A stretch of DNA of 64,000 nt from Pseudomonas sp. MM211. GTDB lineage: Bacteria > Pseudomonadota > Gammaproteobacteria > Pseudomonadales > Pseudomonadaceae. Below, in pieces: positions 25,961 to 44,205 of this stretch. Within the stretch, counting starts at the first letter, position 1. Every line of letters starts with the position of its first letter. The DNA lies in NCBI RefSeq assembly GCF_020386635.1, contig NZ_CP081942.1, positions 4,960,001 to 5,024,000 on the forward strand. The letters are read 5' to 3'. The notes beneath the pieces were generated by a model. That model made no database searches. It worked only from the letters and a program-made list of their open reading frames with translations, and was not told the DNA's origin. The translations under genes and the position numbers were made by a program.

Positions 25961-27006
25961 GGGTTGTCCGTCTGCCCTGCAGGCAAAAGGTCGACGATTT
26001 CGCGCACTAGAGCAGTGGCGAAACATCCAGCCGGCAGGACGAATTCCAGTTGCAGAATGTCAGGCTCGGGATAATGCCACGTCAAACCGCTAATGGGGAG
26101 GCGCAGGATACGACGTTCGTGCGCCATGCCCGCTTCTGCGAGCCATATGGCCAGTTGCAGCTCGGCATCGCCAATGCTCTGTTCGAGACGTTGGGTAGCT
26201 CCGCCTGCTGGCGATGCGCCCTCGCCCCACAACGGCCCTGTCGGATGCAAGTCCAGCTGGGCCAGACGGGGATCCTGGCATTCGGCCTCACCAGCGGCGA
26301 AGAAACTGCGACTGTCGGTGAACGCCAGCAGGTCGCCGGGTTGCGCATGGTTCCAGGTTCCGGCGGCGACTCGCTCGGCCAATACCCGGTTAAATAGAAA
26401 GCTGCGCGCGGCCGAAAGCACCCGCGAACGCACATTGCGTTTTTCCGGCAGTTCCTTGCGCTCGGCAAAATGCCGGGCATGGGCGACGTTGCCGCCTTCG
26501 AAGCCGAAACGCTGAGCGCCGTAGTAATTGGGGATGCCCTGGGCCGCGATGGTTTTCAGACGCTCGTCCAGCGCTGCCTGATCGGCCTGCAATGCAGTCA
26601 GGCGCAGGATGAAACCATTGGCAGCATGGGCGCCGCGCTGCAACTTTCGCGAGTGGCGCACCTGCTTGAGGATCACCAGGGTTTCGTCGTGAGCCTTGCC
26701 AAGATCGGGATCACTCTTGCCGGGCAAATGCAGACTGAACCACTGCCGAGTCAGCGCCTGGCGATCCTTCAGCCCGGCATAGCTGATCATCCGCACCGGT
26801 ACTCCGGCGGCACGCGCCAGGCGGATAGCCGCCTCCTCGGTATTCAGGCCACGCTTCTCGACCCACAGCCACAGATGCTCACCTGCGCCGGACAATTCGA
26901 TATCCAGCACTTCGTCGACCTGAAAATCCTCGGCGACCGCCTTAAGTACGGCCTGTCCACAGGGCTCGCCATAGGCCCGCGGGCCAAGCAGTTCCAGTTC
27001 GGTCAT
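25948..27006 (-). CDS. truD: tRNA pseudouridine(13) synthase
   Basis: A 352-residue TruD that converts U13 of tRNA-Glu to pseudouridine. The catalytic Asp81 lies in [17 protein letters not shown]. The EDFQVDE entry and the LRLTALQ and NYYGAQRFG blocks are also conserved. The length equals the family norm. Its start overlaps the ispF stop by four bases (ATGA) and its end overlaps surE, giving a tightly packed ispF-truD-surE-pcm series. Confidence 0.95.
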   Translation of the reverse strand: MTELELLGPRAYGEPCGQAVLKAVAEDFQVDEVLDIELSGAGEHLWLWVEKRGLNTEEAAIRLARAAGVPVRMISYAGLKDRQALTRQWFSLHLPGKSDPDLGKAHDETLVILKQVRHSRKLQRGAHAANGFILRLTALQADQAALDERLKTIAAQGIPNYYGAQRFGFEGGNVAHARHFAERKELPEKRNVRSRVLSAARSFLFNRVLAERVAAGTWNHAQPGDLLAFTDSRSFFAAGEAECQDPRLAQLDLHPTGPLWGEGASPAGGATQRLEQSIGDAELQLAIWLAEAGMAHERRILRLPISGLTWHYPEPDILQLEFVLPAGCFATALVREIVDLLPAGQTDNPCVF

Positions 27007-27476
27007 GCGCTGACCAGCAAGGCCACGGCATGCACCGCGATACCTTCTTCACGGCCCACGAAACCCAGCTTCTCGGTGGTGGTGGCCTTGACGTTGACCT
27101 GATCCTGCTCGACCTGCAAATCCTCGGCGATCAGCCGGCGCATCGCTTCGATATGCGGCGCCATCTTTGGCGCCTGAGCTTCAATGGTGGCGTCGACGTT
27201 GCCAACCTTCCAGCCCTTGGCGTGAATCAGCCCCAGCACATGGCGCAACAGCACACGGCTGTCAGCGCCCTTGAAGTTAGGGTCGGTGTCCGGGAAATGC
27301 TTGCCGATGTCACCAAGCGCTACGGCGCCGAGCAAGGCATCGGAAAGGGCATGCAGCACCACATCGCCATCGGAGTGGGCAACCAGGCCGAACTTGTGGG
27401 GGATACGCACACCGCCCAGGGTAATGAAATCCCCATCGCCGAAGCGGTGCACATCGTAACCATGGCCAATCCGCAT
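27003..27476 (-). CDS. ispF: 2-C-methyl-D-erythritol 2,4-cyclodiphosphate synthase
   Basis: A 157-residue IspF, the MEP-pathway enzyme that forms the cyclic diphosphate from CDP-ME 2-phosphate. The zinc ligands are visible: Asp8 and His10 in GHGYDVHRF and His42 in [17 protein letters not shown]. The [16 protein letters not shown] end block is also present. ATG 27476 begins [10 protein letters not shown]. It is the first gene of the ispF-truD-surE-pcm run. Unlike E. coli, ispD is not adjacent but lies about 4.5 kb away, beyond the Dps and formaldehyde genes. Confidence 0.96.
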   Translation of the reverse strand: MRIGHGYDVHRFGDGDFITLGGVRIPHKFGLVAHSDGDVVLHALSDALLGAVALGDIGKHFPDTDPNFKGADSRVLLRHVLGLIHAKGWKVGNVDATIEAQAPKMAPHIEAMRRLIAEDLQVEQDQVNVKATTTEKLGFVGREEGIAVHAVALLVSA

Positions 27477-27807
27477 GAACCGACGCCCTCGCAAAAAAGG
27501 CCGATTCTACCCGAAAGAACACCTTGAGGCGGACTTGCCCGGCTGCTGGAGCGGTCAATGGAATAAAACGCATTCCCGCCTAGCCATTTTCAATGATCTC
27601 CACGTTGAGCAAAACACCGCGCTCCGACACGGGTTGCTCATGGCGTCAGCGCGCGACCGTACAAGCGACGTGAAGAGGAAAACCGCAAGGCAGCGACCAC
27701 CTCCACTGCCCTCGCAAACTCTCTATCGAGAAAATGTTGGAATGTTCTCCCCCTACCGATAGTCGACAAGAAGTAGCAAAACATTTCTAACAACCATGGA
27801 GACCATC
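27477..27807. other. Intergenic region between ispF and the Dps gene
   Basis: About 330 bases without a gene. It must hold divergent promoters. The only structure seen is CTATCG (27723) with CGATAG (27757), flanking an AT-richer stretch with repeated AATGTT, just upstream of the Dps gene. No known RNA was recognised. Confidence 0.4.
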
Positions 27808-28353
27808 ATGGCCGTAGCACGCAAACCGGCAGCAGCAAAACCCAAGGCGAAAGCCAGCGCGCAGAAACTCAAGGGCGATGGCCTGGCCATCAATACCAGC
27901 GTCGATGGCGCTGCCCGCGAGAAGGTCGCTGAAGCACTGACCAAGGCGGTAGCGGATAGCTACACCCTGTACGTCAAGACCCTGGGCGTGCACTGGAACG
28001 TGCAAGGCTCGAACTTCTATGGCCTGCACAAACTGACCGACGAGCAGTACAACGAAATTCACCAGGCTGCCGACGCGCTTGCCGAACGTATTCGCGCATT
28101 GGGCAAGCTGGCGCCGACTGGTGGGGAAACCTTCCGTGCACTTACCGTCATCGACAACGAAGCCCCGCACAAACCAACGCCACAGATGATCGGCGAGCTG
28201 GTGAAGGACAACGAGGCGGTGGCACGACGCATGAGTGAGTTCGCCGAACTGGCGGAAGAAGCCGGTGATCTGTTCAGCCACGACATGCTGGTAGCGCGCA
28301 TCGGCGTGCACGAGCAGAACGCCTGGATGCTGAGATCCAGCCTGGGTGAGTGA
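27808..28353 (+). CDS. dps: Dps-family DNA-binding ferritin-like protein
   Basis: A 181-residue Dps protein that forms shells storing iron and protecting DNA from peroxide. The inter-subunit ferroxidase site is kept: His in GVHWNVQG, His and Asp in GLHKLTDEQ, and Asp/Glu in ADALAERIRALG. A lysine- and alanine-rich N-terminal tail (about residues 1-25, AAAKPKAKASAQKLK) probably binds DNA, as in E. coli Dps. GGAG lies before ATG 27808; an ATG four codons earlier is also possible. Stationary-phase or oxidative control is likely from the family but no operator was identified. Confidence 0.92.
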   Translation: MAVARKPAAAKPKAKASAQKLKGDGLAINTSVDGAAREKVAEALTKAVADSYTLYVKTLGVHWNVQGSNFYGLHKLTDEQYNEIHQAADALAERIRALGKLAPTGGETFRALTVIDNEAPHKPTPQMIGELVKDNEAVARRMSEFAELAEEAGDLFSHDMLVARIGVHEQNAWMLRSSLGE

Positions 28354-28371
28354 TCTGTAACAGTAGAAAGA

Positions 28372-28406
28372 GGGGCGCTGCCGGTTGAACCGGCAGCGCC
28401 CTTTCT
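28372..28406. terminator. Bidirectional terminator between the Dps gene and fghA
   Basis: GGGCGCTGCCGGTT and AACCGGCAGCGCCC form a perfect long stem followed by CTTTCTC rightward and preceded by GAAAGAG. It separates convergent dps and fghA. Confidence 0.85.
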
Positions 28407-28409
28407 CAT

Positions 28410-29249
28410 TCAGCGAGCCAGCGCCTCGGCATGGTGGCGCAGGTGGTCTTCGATGAAACTGGCGATGAAGTAGTAGCTGTGGTCATAACCCGGCTGCAGG
28501 CGCAGGGTCAGCGGATGGTTCGCCGCTTTGGCCGCCGCTTCCAGCGCATGGGGTTTGAGCTGGCCATCGAGGAAGTCGTCGCGGTCACCCTGATCCACCA
28601 GAATCGGCAACTTCTCCGTCGCATCAGCGATCAGCACGCTGGCATCCCACTCGCGCCAGCGCGAACGGTCTTCACCCAGGTAGTTGGAAAACGCCTTCTC
28701 ACCCCACGGGCAGTTCAGCGGATTGGTGATCGGCGAGAAGGCCGAGACCGAAGCATAACGCCCCGGGTTCTTGAGCGCGCAGATCAACGCGCCGTGGCCG
28801 CCCATGGAGTGTCCGGCGATACCGCGCTTGTCGGATACCGGGAAGTTGGCCTCGATCAACGCTGGCAGCTCCTGCACCACGTAGTCGTACATACGGTAAT
28901 GGCGTGCCCAAGGCTCTTGTGTCGCGTTGACGTAGAAGCCGGCACCCAGGCCGAAATCGTAGGCGCCGTTGGCGTCGTCCGGCACCCCCTCACCGCGCGG
29001 GCTGGTGTCCGGCGCGACGATGATCAGGCCAAGCTCGGCAGCCATGCGCTGGGCGCCGGCCTTTTGCATGAAGTTCTCGTCGGTACAGGTCAGCCCGCTG
29101 AGCCAATACAACACAGGCAGCCTGGCGCCCTTCTCGGCCTGCGGTGGCAGATAGACGGCGAACACCATGTCGCAGTTGAGCGACGTGGAGCGGTGGCGAT
29201 AGCGCTTGTGCCAGCCGCCAAAGCTCTTGTTGCTGGAAACGATTTCCAT
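28410..29249 (-). CDS. fghA: S-formylglutathione hydrolase
   Basis: A 279-residue serine esterase of the esterase D family, which releases formate and glutathione from S-formylglutathione. The nucleophile is in [10 protein letters not shown] (about Ser148); the Asp (GDRDDF) and His (GYDHSYYF) complete the triad. ATG 29249 gives [12 protein letters not shown], the standard opening. It lies 79 bases after frmA in the same direction, with an AGCTT-type repeat in the spacer, and completes the glutathione-dependent formaldehyde pathway. Confidence 0.94.
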   Translation of the reverse strand: MEIVSSNKSFGGWHKRYRHRSTSLNCDMVFAVYLPPQAEKGARLPVLYWLSGLTCTDENFMQKAGAQRMAAELGLIIVAPDTSPRGEGVPDDANGAYDFGLGAGFYVNATQEPWARHYRMYDYVVQELPALIEANFPVSDKRGIAGHSMGGHGALICALKNPGRYASVSAFSPITNPLNCPWGEKAFSNYLGEDRSRWREWDASVLIADATEKLPILVDQGDRDDFLDGQLKPHALEAAAKAANHPLTLRLQPGYDHSYYFIASFIEDHLRHHAEALAR

Positions 29250-29270
29250 AAGGCCTCCGAGCAGCGCCAA

Positions 29271-29328
29271 GCCGCAAGCGCCAGGCAGCCTAGGCCGCTA
29301 GTAGCTTGAAGCTTGTCGCTTGCAGCTA
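29271..29328. repeat. AGCTT-type intergenic repeat between frmA and fghA
   Basis: The spacer contains AGTAGCTTGAAGCTTG and CGCTTGCAGCTA, short elements shared with the spacer before rsmC (13080-13105). Probably a dispersed Pseudomonas intergenic repeat. Confidence 0.45.
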
Positions 29329-30549
<1,221 letters not shown>

Positions 30550-30551
30550 CA

Positions 30552-30564
30552 TTCACCAGGTGAA
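30552..30564. promoter_or_regulatory. LysR-type T-N11-A palindrome TTCACCAGGTGAA
   Basis: A perfect 13-base palindrome with the T-N11-A geometry of LysR-family sites, just upstream of the lysR ribosome binding site. Autoregulation is likely; control of frmA from the same spacer is possible. Confidence 0.5.
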
Positions 30565-30576
30565 CAGGGGGAAGAC

Positions 30577-31464
30577 ATGAATCGCTGGGAGGGGCTGGAC
30601 GAATTCGTCGCCGTCGCAGAATGCGGGCAGTTCACTGCAGCAGCCGAACGCCTGGGCCTGTCCTCGTCGCAAGTGAGCCGGCAGATCGCCCGCCTGGAAG
30701 AACGCCTGCATACCCGGCTGTTCTATCGCACCACCCGCAAGGTGGCACTGACCGAGGCGGGCCAGACTTTTCTGCAGCATTGCCAGCGTCTGCAGGATGC
30801 GCGGGAGGAAGCGCTCAACGCGATTGGCGATCTCGGTGGCGAGCCCAAGGGTTTGCTGCGCATGACTTGCGCGGTGGCCTACGGCGAGCGCTTCATCGTG
30901 CCGCTGGTTACCGCATTCGCAGCCCGCCATCCACGACTCTCCGTAGATATCGAACTGAGCAACCGCACCCTGGATCTGCTCCAGGACGGCTTCGACATTG
31001 CCATTCGCCTGGGTCGCCTGCAGGACTCGCGAATGCTTGCCACGCGCCTGGCGCCGCGACGCATGTACCTGTGCGCGTCGCCTGATTACTTGCAGCGATA
31101 CGGTCGCCCGCACAGCCTCTCGGAGCTGGCTCGGCACAATTGCCTGGTGGGCAGCAGCGATGTCTGGACATTCCAGCTCGACGGCCGCGAAGCCTCGCAG
31201 CGGGTTCAGGGCAACTGGCGCTGCAACAGCGGCCAGGCCGTACTGGATGCGGCGCTAGGCGGACTGGGCCTGTGTCAGTTGCCCGATTATTACGTGCTCG
31301 AACACCTACGCAGCGGCGCCTTGGTTTCCCTGCTCGACAATCATCAACCACCGAACACCGCGGTGTGGGCGCTCTACCCGCAACAACGGCATCTGTCGCC
31401 CAAGGTCAGGCAATTGATCGATGCATTGCGCGACGGTTTGAGCCAACGAGCCGAATACACCTAG
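30577..31464 (+). CDS. LysR-family transcriptional regulator
   Basis: A 295-residue regulator. The N-terminal helix-turn-helix reads FVAVAECGQFTAAAERLGLSS then SQVSRQIARLEERL (about residues 10-45). The C-terminal effector-binding domain begins near residue 90 (GLLRMTCAVAYGERF). GGGGGAAG precedes the ATG. It is divergent from frmA, so control of the formaldehyde genes is the natural guess. The LVTAFAARHPRLSVDIELSNR pattern is that of the large CrgA-like group; the effector is unknown. Confidence 0.9.
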   Translation: MNRWEGLDEFVAVAECGQFTAAAERLGLSSSQVSRQIARLEERLHTRLFYRTTRKVALTEAGQTFLQHCQRLQDAREEALNAIGDLGGEPKGLLRMTCAVAYGERFIVPLVTAFAARHPRLSVDIELSNRTLDLLQDGFDIAIRLGRLQDSRMLATRLAPRRMYLCASPDYLQRYGRPHSLSELARHNCLVGSSDVWTFQLDGREASQRVQGNWRCNSGQAVLDAALGGLGLCQLPDYYVLEHLRSGALVSLLDNHQPPNTAVWALYPQQRHLSPKVRQLIDALRDGLSQRAEYT

Positions 31465-31575
31465 CCGCTCATATGCTGTCACAACCGCCAGCGAACCTCT
31501 GCCGTCATCACCCCGTCGTAAATCATGAGGCCCTTGTTCGGGCCGTTGCGAACCCACCAGCATGAGGAAATGGTT

Positions 31576-31899
31576 ATGCAGGTCATGGTCAACAGCGGAA
31601 AACACGTCGACACCTCGATGGCATTCAAGACAGACATTCGAGGTCGAGTACGAGACAAGTTACAGCGCTATGAGGAACACCTCACACGCGTGGAAATTCA
31701 TCTCTCCGACGAAAACGCCCTGAAAAGCGGCCCCCAGGACAAACGCTGCAAAGTAGAAGCACGCATGAAGGGGCGCGACCCCATGTCGGTTTCCTTCGAT
31801 GCCTGTGAAATGCAGCAGGCCATCGACGGTGCCATGAACAGGCTCACCAGTGTGCTCGATCGCAACCTTGGCAAGAACGCCAACAAGTGGATTCACTGA
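31576..31899 (+). CDS. HPF/RaiA-family ribosome-associated protein
   Basis: A 107-residue protein of the ribosome hibernation factor family: an initial beta-strand MQVMVNSGKHVDTS, a helix with RVRDKLQRYEEHLTRVEIHLSDEN (split here as RVRDKLQRYEEHL and VEIHLSDEN), then CKVEARMKGRDPMSVSF. The family binds the 30S A/P sites and silences ribosomes in stationary phase or on cold shock. It lacks the C-terminal extension of long HPF. GAGG precedes the start; ATG 31570 is an alternative. It is distinct from the usual HPF gene next to rpoN, so this would be a second, paralogous copy. Confidence 0.78.
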   Translation: MQVMVNSGKHVDTSMAFKTDIRGRVRDKLQRYEEHLTRVEIHLSDENALKSGPQDKRCKVEARMKGRDPMSVSFDACEMQQAIDGAMNRLTSVLDRNLGKNANKWIH

Positions 31900-31904
31900 A
31901 AGAA

Positions 31905-32012
31905 GTTCACTTGCCGTAGGGGCGCCGCCCCGGTGCGAATTGATGGTGGCCTTGCCGCATTGCCGGCGCCGCCTGAACCATTCGCCCGTAAGCAGGCCCC
32001 TACATTATCGCG
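31905..32012. repeat. GC-rich intergenic repeat-like sequence
   Basis: The spacer GTAGGGGCGCCGCCCCGGTG ... ATTCGCCCGTAAGCAGGCCCCTAC has terminal inverted GTAGGGG/CCCCTAC ends and inner GGCGCCGCC matches. It resembles Pseudomonas REP-like dispersed elements and may serve as a terminator for the HPF-like and ispD genes. Confidence 0.45.
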
Positions 32013-32023
32013 TTATTACGGAG

Positions 32024-32734
32024 TTAGCTCCGGCCACGCCATAGGCGCTCCAGATAGTGCAAGTCTTCCGGGCGGGTGACCTTGAGGTTATCCGCCCGGC
32101 CTTCGACGAGACGTGGCGACTGACCGGCCCACTCGATGGCCGAGGCTTCATCGGTCACCGCAACATCCGAAACCAGTGCTTCGGCAAGCGCACGGTGCAA
32201 AGTGCCGAGACGGAACATCTGCGGCGTGTAGGCCTGCCAGATCACCGAGCGATCGATGGTTTCGCGCACGCGTCCATCGCTGCCGACACGCTTGAGTGTG
32301 TCCCGAGCGGGAACGGCGAGCAGCCCGCCTACCGCATCGTCAGCCAGCTCGGCCAATAGCAGATCGAGATCGGACTGCGCCAGATTGGGCCGTGCGGCGT
32401 CGTGCACCAGCACCCAATCCTGCTCACTGGCACCCAGCTCACCCAGACGCAGCAACGCATTGAGCACCGAGTCGGCGCGCTCGGCACCACCACTGGCAAT
32501 ATGAATACGCGAGTCGCGAGCACAACTCAGGTTCGGCCAGAACGGATCGTCCTCGGCCAGGCTGACCACTACGCCATGCAGGCACGGATGATCGAGGAAA
32601 CAGTTGAGGGTATGTTCGAGAATGCTTTTGCCGGCCAGTTGCAGATACTGCTTGGGCTTGTCGGCGCGCATGCGACTGCCGATGCCGGCGGCCGGAATCA
32701 CCGCCCAGAAGGACGGCAGATCAGGTGTGTTCAT
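32024..32734 (-). CDS. ispD: 2-C-methyl-D-erythritol 4-phosphate cytidylyltransferase
   Basis: A 236-residue MEP-pathway enzyme that makes CDP-methylerythritol from MEP and CTP. The nucleotide-binding loop is VIPAAGIGSRMRADKPKQYL (20 residues), with VLVHDAARPN and the ETIDRSVIWQAYTPQ block behind it. Its start overlaps the ftsB stop by four bases, giving the standard eno-ftsB-ispD arrangement. It is the last gene of the long leftward block. Confidence 0.95.
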   Translation of the reverse strand: MNTPDLPSFWAVIPAAGIGSRMRADKPKQYLQLAGKSILEHTLNCFLDHPCLHGVVVSLAEDDPFWPNLSCARDSRIHIASGGAERADSVLNALLRLGELGASEQDWVLVHDAARPNLAQSDLDLLLAELADDAVGGLLAVPARDTLKRVGSDGRVRETIDRSVIWQAYTPQMFRLGTLHRALAEALVSDVAVTDEASAIEWAGQSPRLVEGRADNLKVTRPEDLHYLERLWRGRS

Positions 32735-33009
32735 TCAGCCAACTGATAGAGGGTTTCGCCGTCTTTGACCATGCCCAGCTCGTGGCGGGCGCGCTCTTCG
32801 ACGGTTTCCATACCTTTCTTCAGCTCCATCACTTCCGCTTCGAGGATGCGATTACGCTCGAGCAGACGCTCGTTCTCGCCTTCCTGATCGGCGATCTGAT
32901 GCTGCAGATCGGTAACCTGCGCCAGACTGCCCTCGCCTACCCACAGGCGATATTGCAGCCCTGCAAGTACCAGAACCAGAACGAGAAACAGCCAGTAGGA
33001 ACTACGCAT
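32731..33009 (-). CDS. ftsB: Cell division protein FtsB
   Basis: A 92-residue bitopic inner-membrane protein: a short cytoplasmic start, one transmembrane helix (YWLFLVLVLVLAGLQYRLW, residues 5-23), and a periplasmic coiled coil (QHQIADQEGENERLLERNR, then ILEAEVMELKKGMETVEERAR). It joins FtsL and FtsQ in the divisome. ATG 33009 was chosen since it places the helix at the start; 15 upstream in-frame codons would add a non-conserved stretch. It follows eno by 157 bases. Confidence 0.93.
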   Translation of the reverse strand: MRSSYWLFLVLVLVLAGLQYRLWVGEGSLAQVTDLQHQIADQEGENERLLERNRILEAEVMELKKGMETVEERARHELGMVKDGETLYQLAE

Positions 33010-33166
33010 GGCAGGTGAGGCACTCGGATAAGAAAGGGTCGCTGCTGCGGACATCTGTCGATTCTCCCTGCGTCATCGGCATCCGACAAGACCGTGAAGT
33101 CGACTCGGCAGATCTCAACAGAGTCCACGTGGCGAGGTGTTGGCCACCTCGCCGTGCGAACCTACC

Positions 33167-34522
<1,356 letters not shown>

Positions 34523-34548
34523 TCAACGGCAGACCGGGCTGACATGAC

Positions 34549-34572
34549 AAACCCGGCCAAAAGGCCGGGCGG
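34549..34572 (-). terminator. GC hairpin between kdsA and eno
   Basis: Read leftward, GCCCGGCC-tttt-GGCCGGG followed by TTTGTC. It lies downstream of kdsA and upstream of eno and may be a weak terminator or attenuator. Confidence 0.55.
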
Positions 34573-34604
34573 TGAAACAGATAAGCGAACCGTGGAAACG
34601 CCGA

Positions 34605-37151
<2,547 letters not shown>

Positions 37152-37380
37152 TTAGCAAACATGGCGAACCATGCCGGCAAATAGCAAACATCCACCGCTT
37201 CTGAAGAAGCAGCGAATACCTGAATAGAGACGGGAGCGTAGTCTACCGGAAACGTCCTGAGTGGGGAAGAACGCGAAACCCAAAGCAGGGCAAAAGCTGC
37301 TGAAACGAGATCTACATCGAACCCCGAAAAGCCTCTAGCCTGGGGCTTCGCACCTGCGACACTCTTACAGCAGCCGACCC

Positions 37381-38706
37381 TTACGCGCGAGAATCGACAG
37401 CCCCATCAAGAGGCGGATCAATTTGCTCGGGCTGCCAGTGAAACGTGCCGCAGCCGGGGCCGGCGAGCAGATTGGCGAGAGCCACGGGCCGTCCGTCGCA
37501 CAGCAGCAGCGGGATGCGCCCACGAATGAACTCGGGCACGCCAGCCTCCTGCAGAAGACGCTTGAGGTCACGCCGACCACGCCCCGGCACCTCGAGAACC
37601 TCGCCGCCCTGGCGATAGCCGACGCTCAACTGCCCCACGGGTATGGCGCCTTCGAGCCAGACGCGACCATTACCCGGCAACGCCAGTGGCTGCTCAGCCA
37701 GAGGCCAGGGCTGCGCCTGAGCCACCCACGCCACAGCCCAGTCGGCATTGAGCCAGAACAGATAACGACCATGGCGCCGCAGCTCACCGCTCTCCAGTCG
37801 CCAGACCGGTTTGGCGTCGGGCCCGGCATCACGCAGATCGAACCATCCCTGCCAATGGCGGCTATCGGGCAAGCGGGTGAAACCCGCCAACCAGTAGCGC
37901 AGTAGATTGCGCTGCCGGGCATCGGATAGCCCGCGCAACGCCTGCAGATCGAGACAGGGAACGTCCAGCCAATCGAAACCGGGCGACGCCTGGGCTCGCT
38001 GCAAATCAAGTTCGGCGAGCTCCTGCAGCAACTCCAACGCCTCGGCCTGATGCTCCGCCGTACGAGCCAGCACCTGGGACGCTTTAGGCCAATGCCTGTG
38101 CAAGCGCGGCAGGATTTCCCGGCGTAGAAAGTTTCGAGCAAGGCCGCTGTCTGCATTCGAAGGGTCTTCCACCCAACGCAGGCCATATGCCTCGGCATAA
38201 GCCTCCAACGCACTGCGTGGTACATCCAGCAGAGGACGAACGGCATGCCCGGCGGCCAGCGGGCGACTTGCCGCCATCGCAGCAAGCCCGCGCACACCAG
38301 CACCGCGCAACAGACGATAGAGAACGGTCTCCGCCTGATCATCCTGATGCTGAGCGAGCAGCAGCACCTCGCCCCGATTCAGCTGCGCGGAAAACGCTGC
38401 ATAGCGCGCGTTACGAGCGGCTTGCTCCAGGCTGGCACCAGACGCTACCTGAACATGCTCGACATGCAGCGGCACGCCCAGCTCATCGCACAAGCGCTGG
38501 CAATGCATCGGCCAGTCGTCAGCCGCAGCCTGCAAGCCGTGATGCACATGGATAGCGGAAATGGGTGGCAGCGCATGGCTTCGAGCAGCAATTGCCAGTG
38601 CATGCAGAAGCACGGTGGAATCGAGCCCGCCAGAGAAAGCGACTCGCCAGGCCGATGCCTCACGCCACGGAGCGAGGCGCGCGAGCAGAGCCGATTCGAG
38701 AGACAT
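37381..38706 (-). CDS. tilS: tRNA(Ile)-lysidine synthase
   Basis: A 441-residue ATP-dependent enzyme that converts C34 of the minor tRNA-Ile to lysidine, switching its codon from AUG to AUA. The PP-loop is AFSGGLDSTVLLHAL (about residue 27), followed by AIHVHHGLQ, LLAQHQDDQAETVLYRLLRGAG (split as LLAQHQDDQAET and VLYRLLRGAG) and the C-terminal TilS domain with RRDLKRLLQEAGVP. ATG 38706 begins MSLESALLARL; an upstream Met would add about 24 non-conserved residues. It follows accA by 79 bases. Confidence 0.94.
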   Translation of the reverse strand: MSLESALLARLAPWREASAWRVAFSGGLDSTVLLHALAIAARSHALPPISAIHVHHGLQAAADDWPMHCQRLCDELGVPLHVEHVQVASGASLEQAARNARYAAFSAQLNRGEVLLLAQHQDDQAETVLYRLLRGAGVRGLAAMAASRPLAAGHAVRPLLDVPRSALEAYAEAYGLRWVEDPSNADSGLARNFLRREILPRLHRHWPKASQVLARTAEHQAEALELLQELAELDLQRAQASPGFDWLDVPCLDLQALRGLSDARQRNLLRYWLAGFTRLPDSRHWQGWFDLRDAGPDAKPVWRLESGELRRHGRYLFWLNADWAVAWVAQAQPWPLAEQPLALPGNGRVWLEGAIPVGQLSVGYRQGGEVLEVPGRGRRDLKRLLQEAGVPEFIRGRIPLLLCDGRPVALANLLAGPGCGTFHWQPEQIDPPLDGAVDSRA

Positions 38707-38785
38707 GGTGGAGTTTAGCGGAGCGACCCTGCAGACATGCGCATCGCCAGAGCGGCGACTCGCATGCCTGCAGGGCAAGCCGGCA

Positions 38786-39736
38786 TCAGGCGATACCGTA
38801 GCTCATCAGACGCTCGTAGCGACGCGCCAGCAGGGCATCGGTGTCGAGCGTGCTGAGATCCTCAAGCTGAGCGCTGAGGGTCTGGCGGATGGATTCGGCG
38901 GCAGCGACCGGATCGCGATGTGCACCACCCAGAGGCTCGGCGATCACTTTGTCGACGATGCCTAGGCCTTTCAGGCGCTCGGCAGTGATGCCCATGGCTT
39001 CGGCAGCATCCGGCGCCTTCTCGGCGGTTTTCCACAAGATCGAGGCACAGCCTTCCGGCGAGATCACCGCATAGGTCGAGTACTGCAACATGTTCAGGCT
39101 GTCGCACACGCCAATGGCCAATGCACCGCCGGAACCGCCCTCACCGATAACGGTGGCGATGATCGGGGTTTTCAGGCGCGCCATCACTCGCAGGTTCCAG
39201 GCAATGGCTTCGCTTTGGTTACGCTCTTCTGCATCGATGCCCGGATAAGCACCTGGCGTGTCGATGAAGGTCAGGATCGGCATCTTGAAGCGCTCGGCCA
39301 TTTCCATCAGGCGACAGGCCTTGCGGTAACCTTCCGGACGCGGCATGCCGAAGTTACGGCGCACTTTCTCGCGAACCTCACGGCCCTTCTGGTGACCGAT
39401 GACCATGGCCGGCTGGCCATTGAGGCGCGCAACACCACCCACGATGGCAGCGTCGTCGGAGAAGTGACGATCGCCGTGCAGCTCGTCGAACTCGGTGAAG
39501 ATGTGCTGCAGATAGTCCAGGGTATAAGGACGCTGCGGGTGACGAGCAAGGCGAGCGATCTGCCAACTGGTCAGATTGCCGAAAATGCTCTCGGTCAGCG
39601 TACTGCTCTTGTCCTGCAGGCGGGCGATTTCGTCGCCGATGTTCAGGGAGTTGTCATTACCAACCAGACGAAGCTCTTCGATCTTGGCTTGCAGGTCGGC
39701 AATCGGCTGTTCGAAATCGAGATAATTCGGGTTCAT
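38786..39736 (-). CDS. accA: Acetyl-CoA carboxylase carboxyltransferase, alpha subunit
   Basis: A 316-residue subunit that, with AccD, transfers the carboxyl group from biotin to acetyl-CoA to form malonyl-CoA, the first step of fatty-acid synthesis. Blocks: [20 protein letters not shown] (20 residues), [38 protein letters not shown] (20 residues) and [16 protein letters not shown] 39736 begins [11 protein letters not shown]; an ATG two codons upstream is equally possible. It lies downstream of dnaE, as in other gamma-proteobacteria. Confidence 0.96.
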   Translation of the reverse strand: MNPNYLDFEQPIADLQAKIEELRLVGNDNSLNIGDEIARLQDKSSTLTESIFGNLTSWQIARLARHPQRPYTLDYLQHIFTEFDELHGDRHFSDDAAIVGGVARLNGQPAMVIGHQKGREVREKVRRNFGMPRPEGYRKACRLMEMAERFKMPILTFIDTPGAYPGIDAEERNQSEAIAWNLRVMARLKTPIIATVIGEGGSGGALAIGVCDSLNMLQYSTYAVISPEGCASILWKTAEKAPDAAEAMGITAERLKGLGIVDKVIAEPLGGAHRDPVAAAESIRQTLSAQLEDLSTLDTDALLARRYERLMSYGIA

Positions 39737-39980
39737 AGGCATCCGTCATGCGTCGACGGCCACAGGGCCGGGGAGCGTGTATCCATTTGGCGCCTACCTT
39801 ATAGGAACAGGCGCATTCAGGTCGACACTTGCAAGGCACTTCCGGCAGCGAATATGCCAGCAAATGCACCTAGGCATTCACTCGGCAGCCAAACCCGGGG
39901 GATTGGCTCGCGTCGGCGGCGATCATGCAGTGTCACGGGCGTCGTACGGAGCCTTGGCCCCGCATTTCAGCGCCGCAATT

Positions 39981-43520
<3,540 letters not shown>

Positions 43521-43596
43521 GAAGAAGCCCTGCAGGAAAAGCGACAAAACGCGGATTGTACCGCAACTGGAAGGATGGACAGCGGGCCGAGTACGC

Positions 43597-44205
43597 TCAG
43601 CTACCGCTTGTGGCTTCCAGCAAGCGGCGTACCGGCGCAAAGGAACGCCGATGGATGGGAGTCGGGCCCAGACGAATCAAGGCCTCGAGGTGCACGGGCG
43701 TCGGATAGCCCTTGTGCAGGGCGATGCCATAACCCGGATACAGCGCGTCGAGCTCACGCATCTCACGATCACGGCTGACCTTGGCGAGGATCGAGGCAGC
43801 AGCAATCGCCGGCACCAACGCATCACCACCGACCACAGGCGCGCTGGGCACGGAAAGCTTGGGGCAGCGGTTGCCGTCGATCAGCGCCAGTTTCGGCGTG
43901 ACACTCAGGCCTTCGACGGCACGCTGCATGGCCAACATGGTGGCATGCAGGATATTCAGGCGGTCGATCTCCTCCACGTCAGCCCGGGCGATGCACCAGG
44001 CCAGGGCCTTTTCGCGAATTTCGTCGAACAGCTTCTCGCGCCGCGCTTCGCTGAGCTTCTTGGAGTCATTGAGACCAAGGATCGGCCGCGCCGGGTCGAG
44101 GATCACTGCAGCGGTAACCACTGCGCCACACAGCGGGCCGCGGCCGACTTCGTCGACACCAGCGACCAGTTCTTCGACGGTCGAAAAATCCAGGCCCATT
44201 TGCAT
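43597..44205 (-). CDS. rnhB: Ribonuclease HII
   Basis: A 202-residue enzyme that cuts RNA in RNA-DNA hybrids, including single ribonucleotides built into DNA. The active-site acids are in [16 protein letters not shown] (Asp and Glu) and further Asp residues in [12 protein letters not shown] and ALIDGNRCP. The end [20 protein letters not shown] is conserved. Its ATG overlaps the lpxB stop by one base. It lies upstream of dnaE, 76 bases away. Confidence 0.95.
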   Translation of the reverse strand: MQMGLDFSTVEELVAGVDEVGRGPLCGAVVTAAVILDPARPILGLNDSKKLSEARREKLFDEIREKALAWCIARADVEEIDRLNILHATMLAMQRAVEGLSVTPKLALIDGNRCPKLSVPSAPVVGGDALVPAIAAASILAKVSRDREMRELDALYPGYGIALHKGYPTPVHLEALIRLGPTPIHRRSFAPVRRLLEATSGS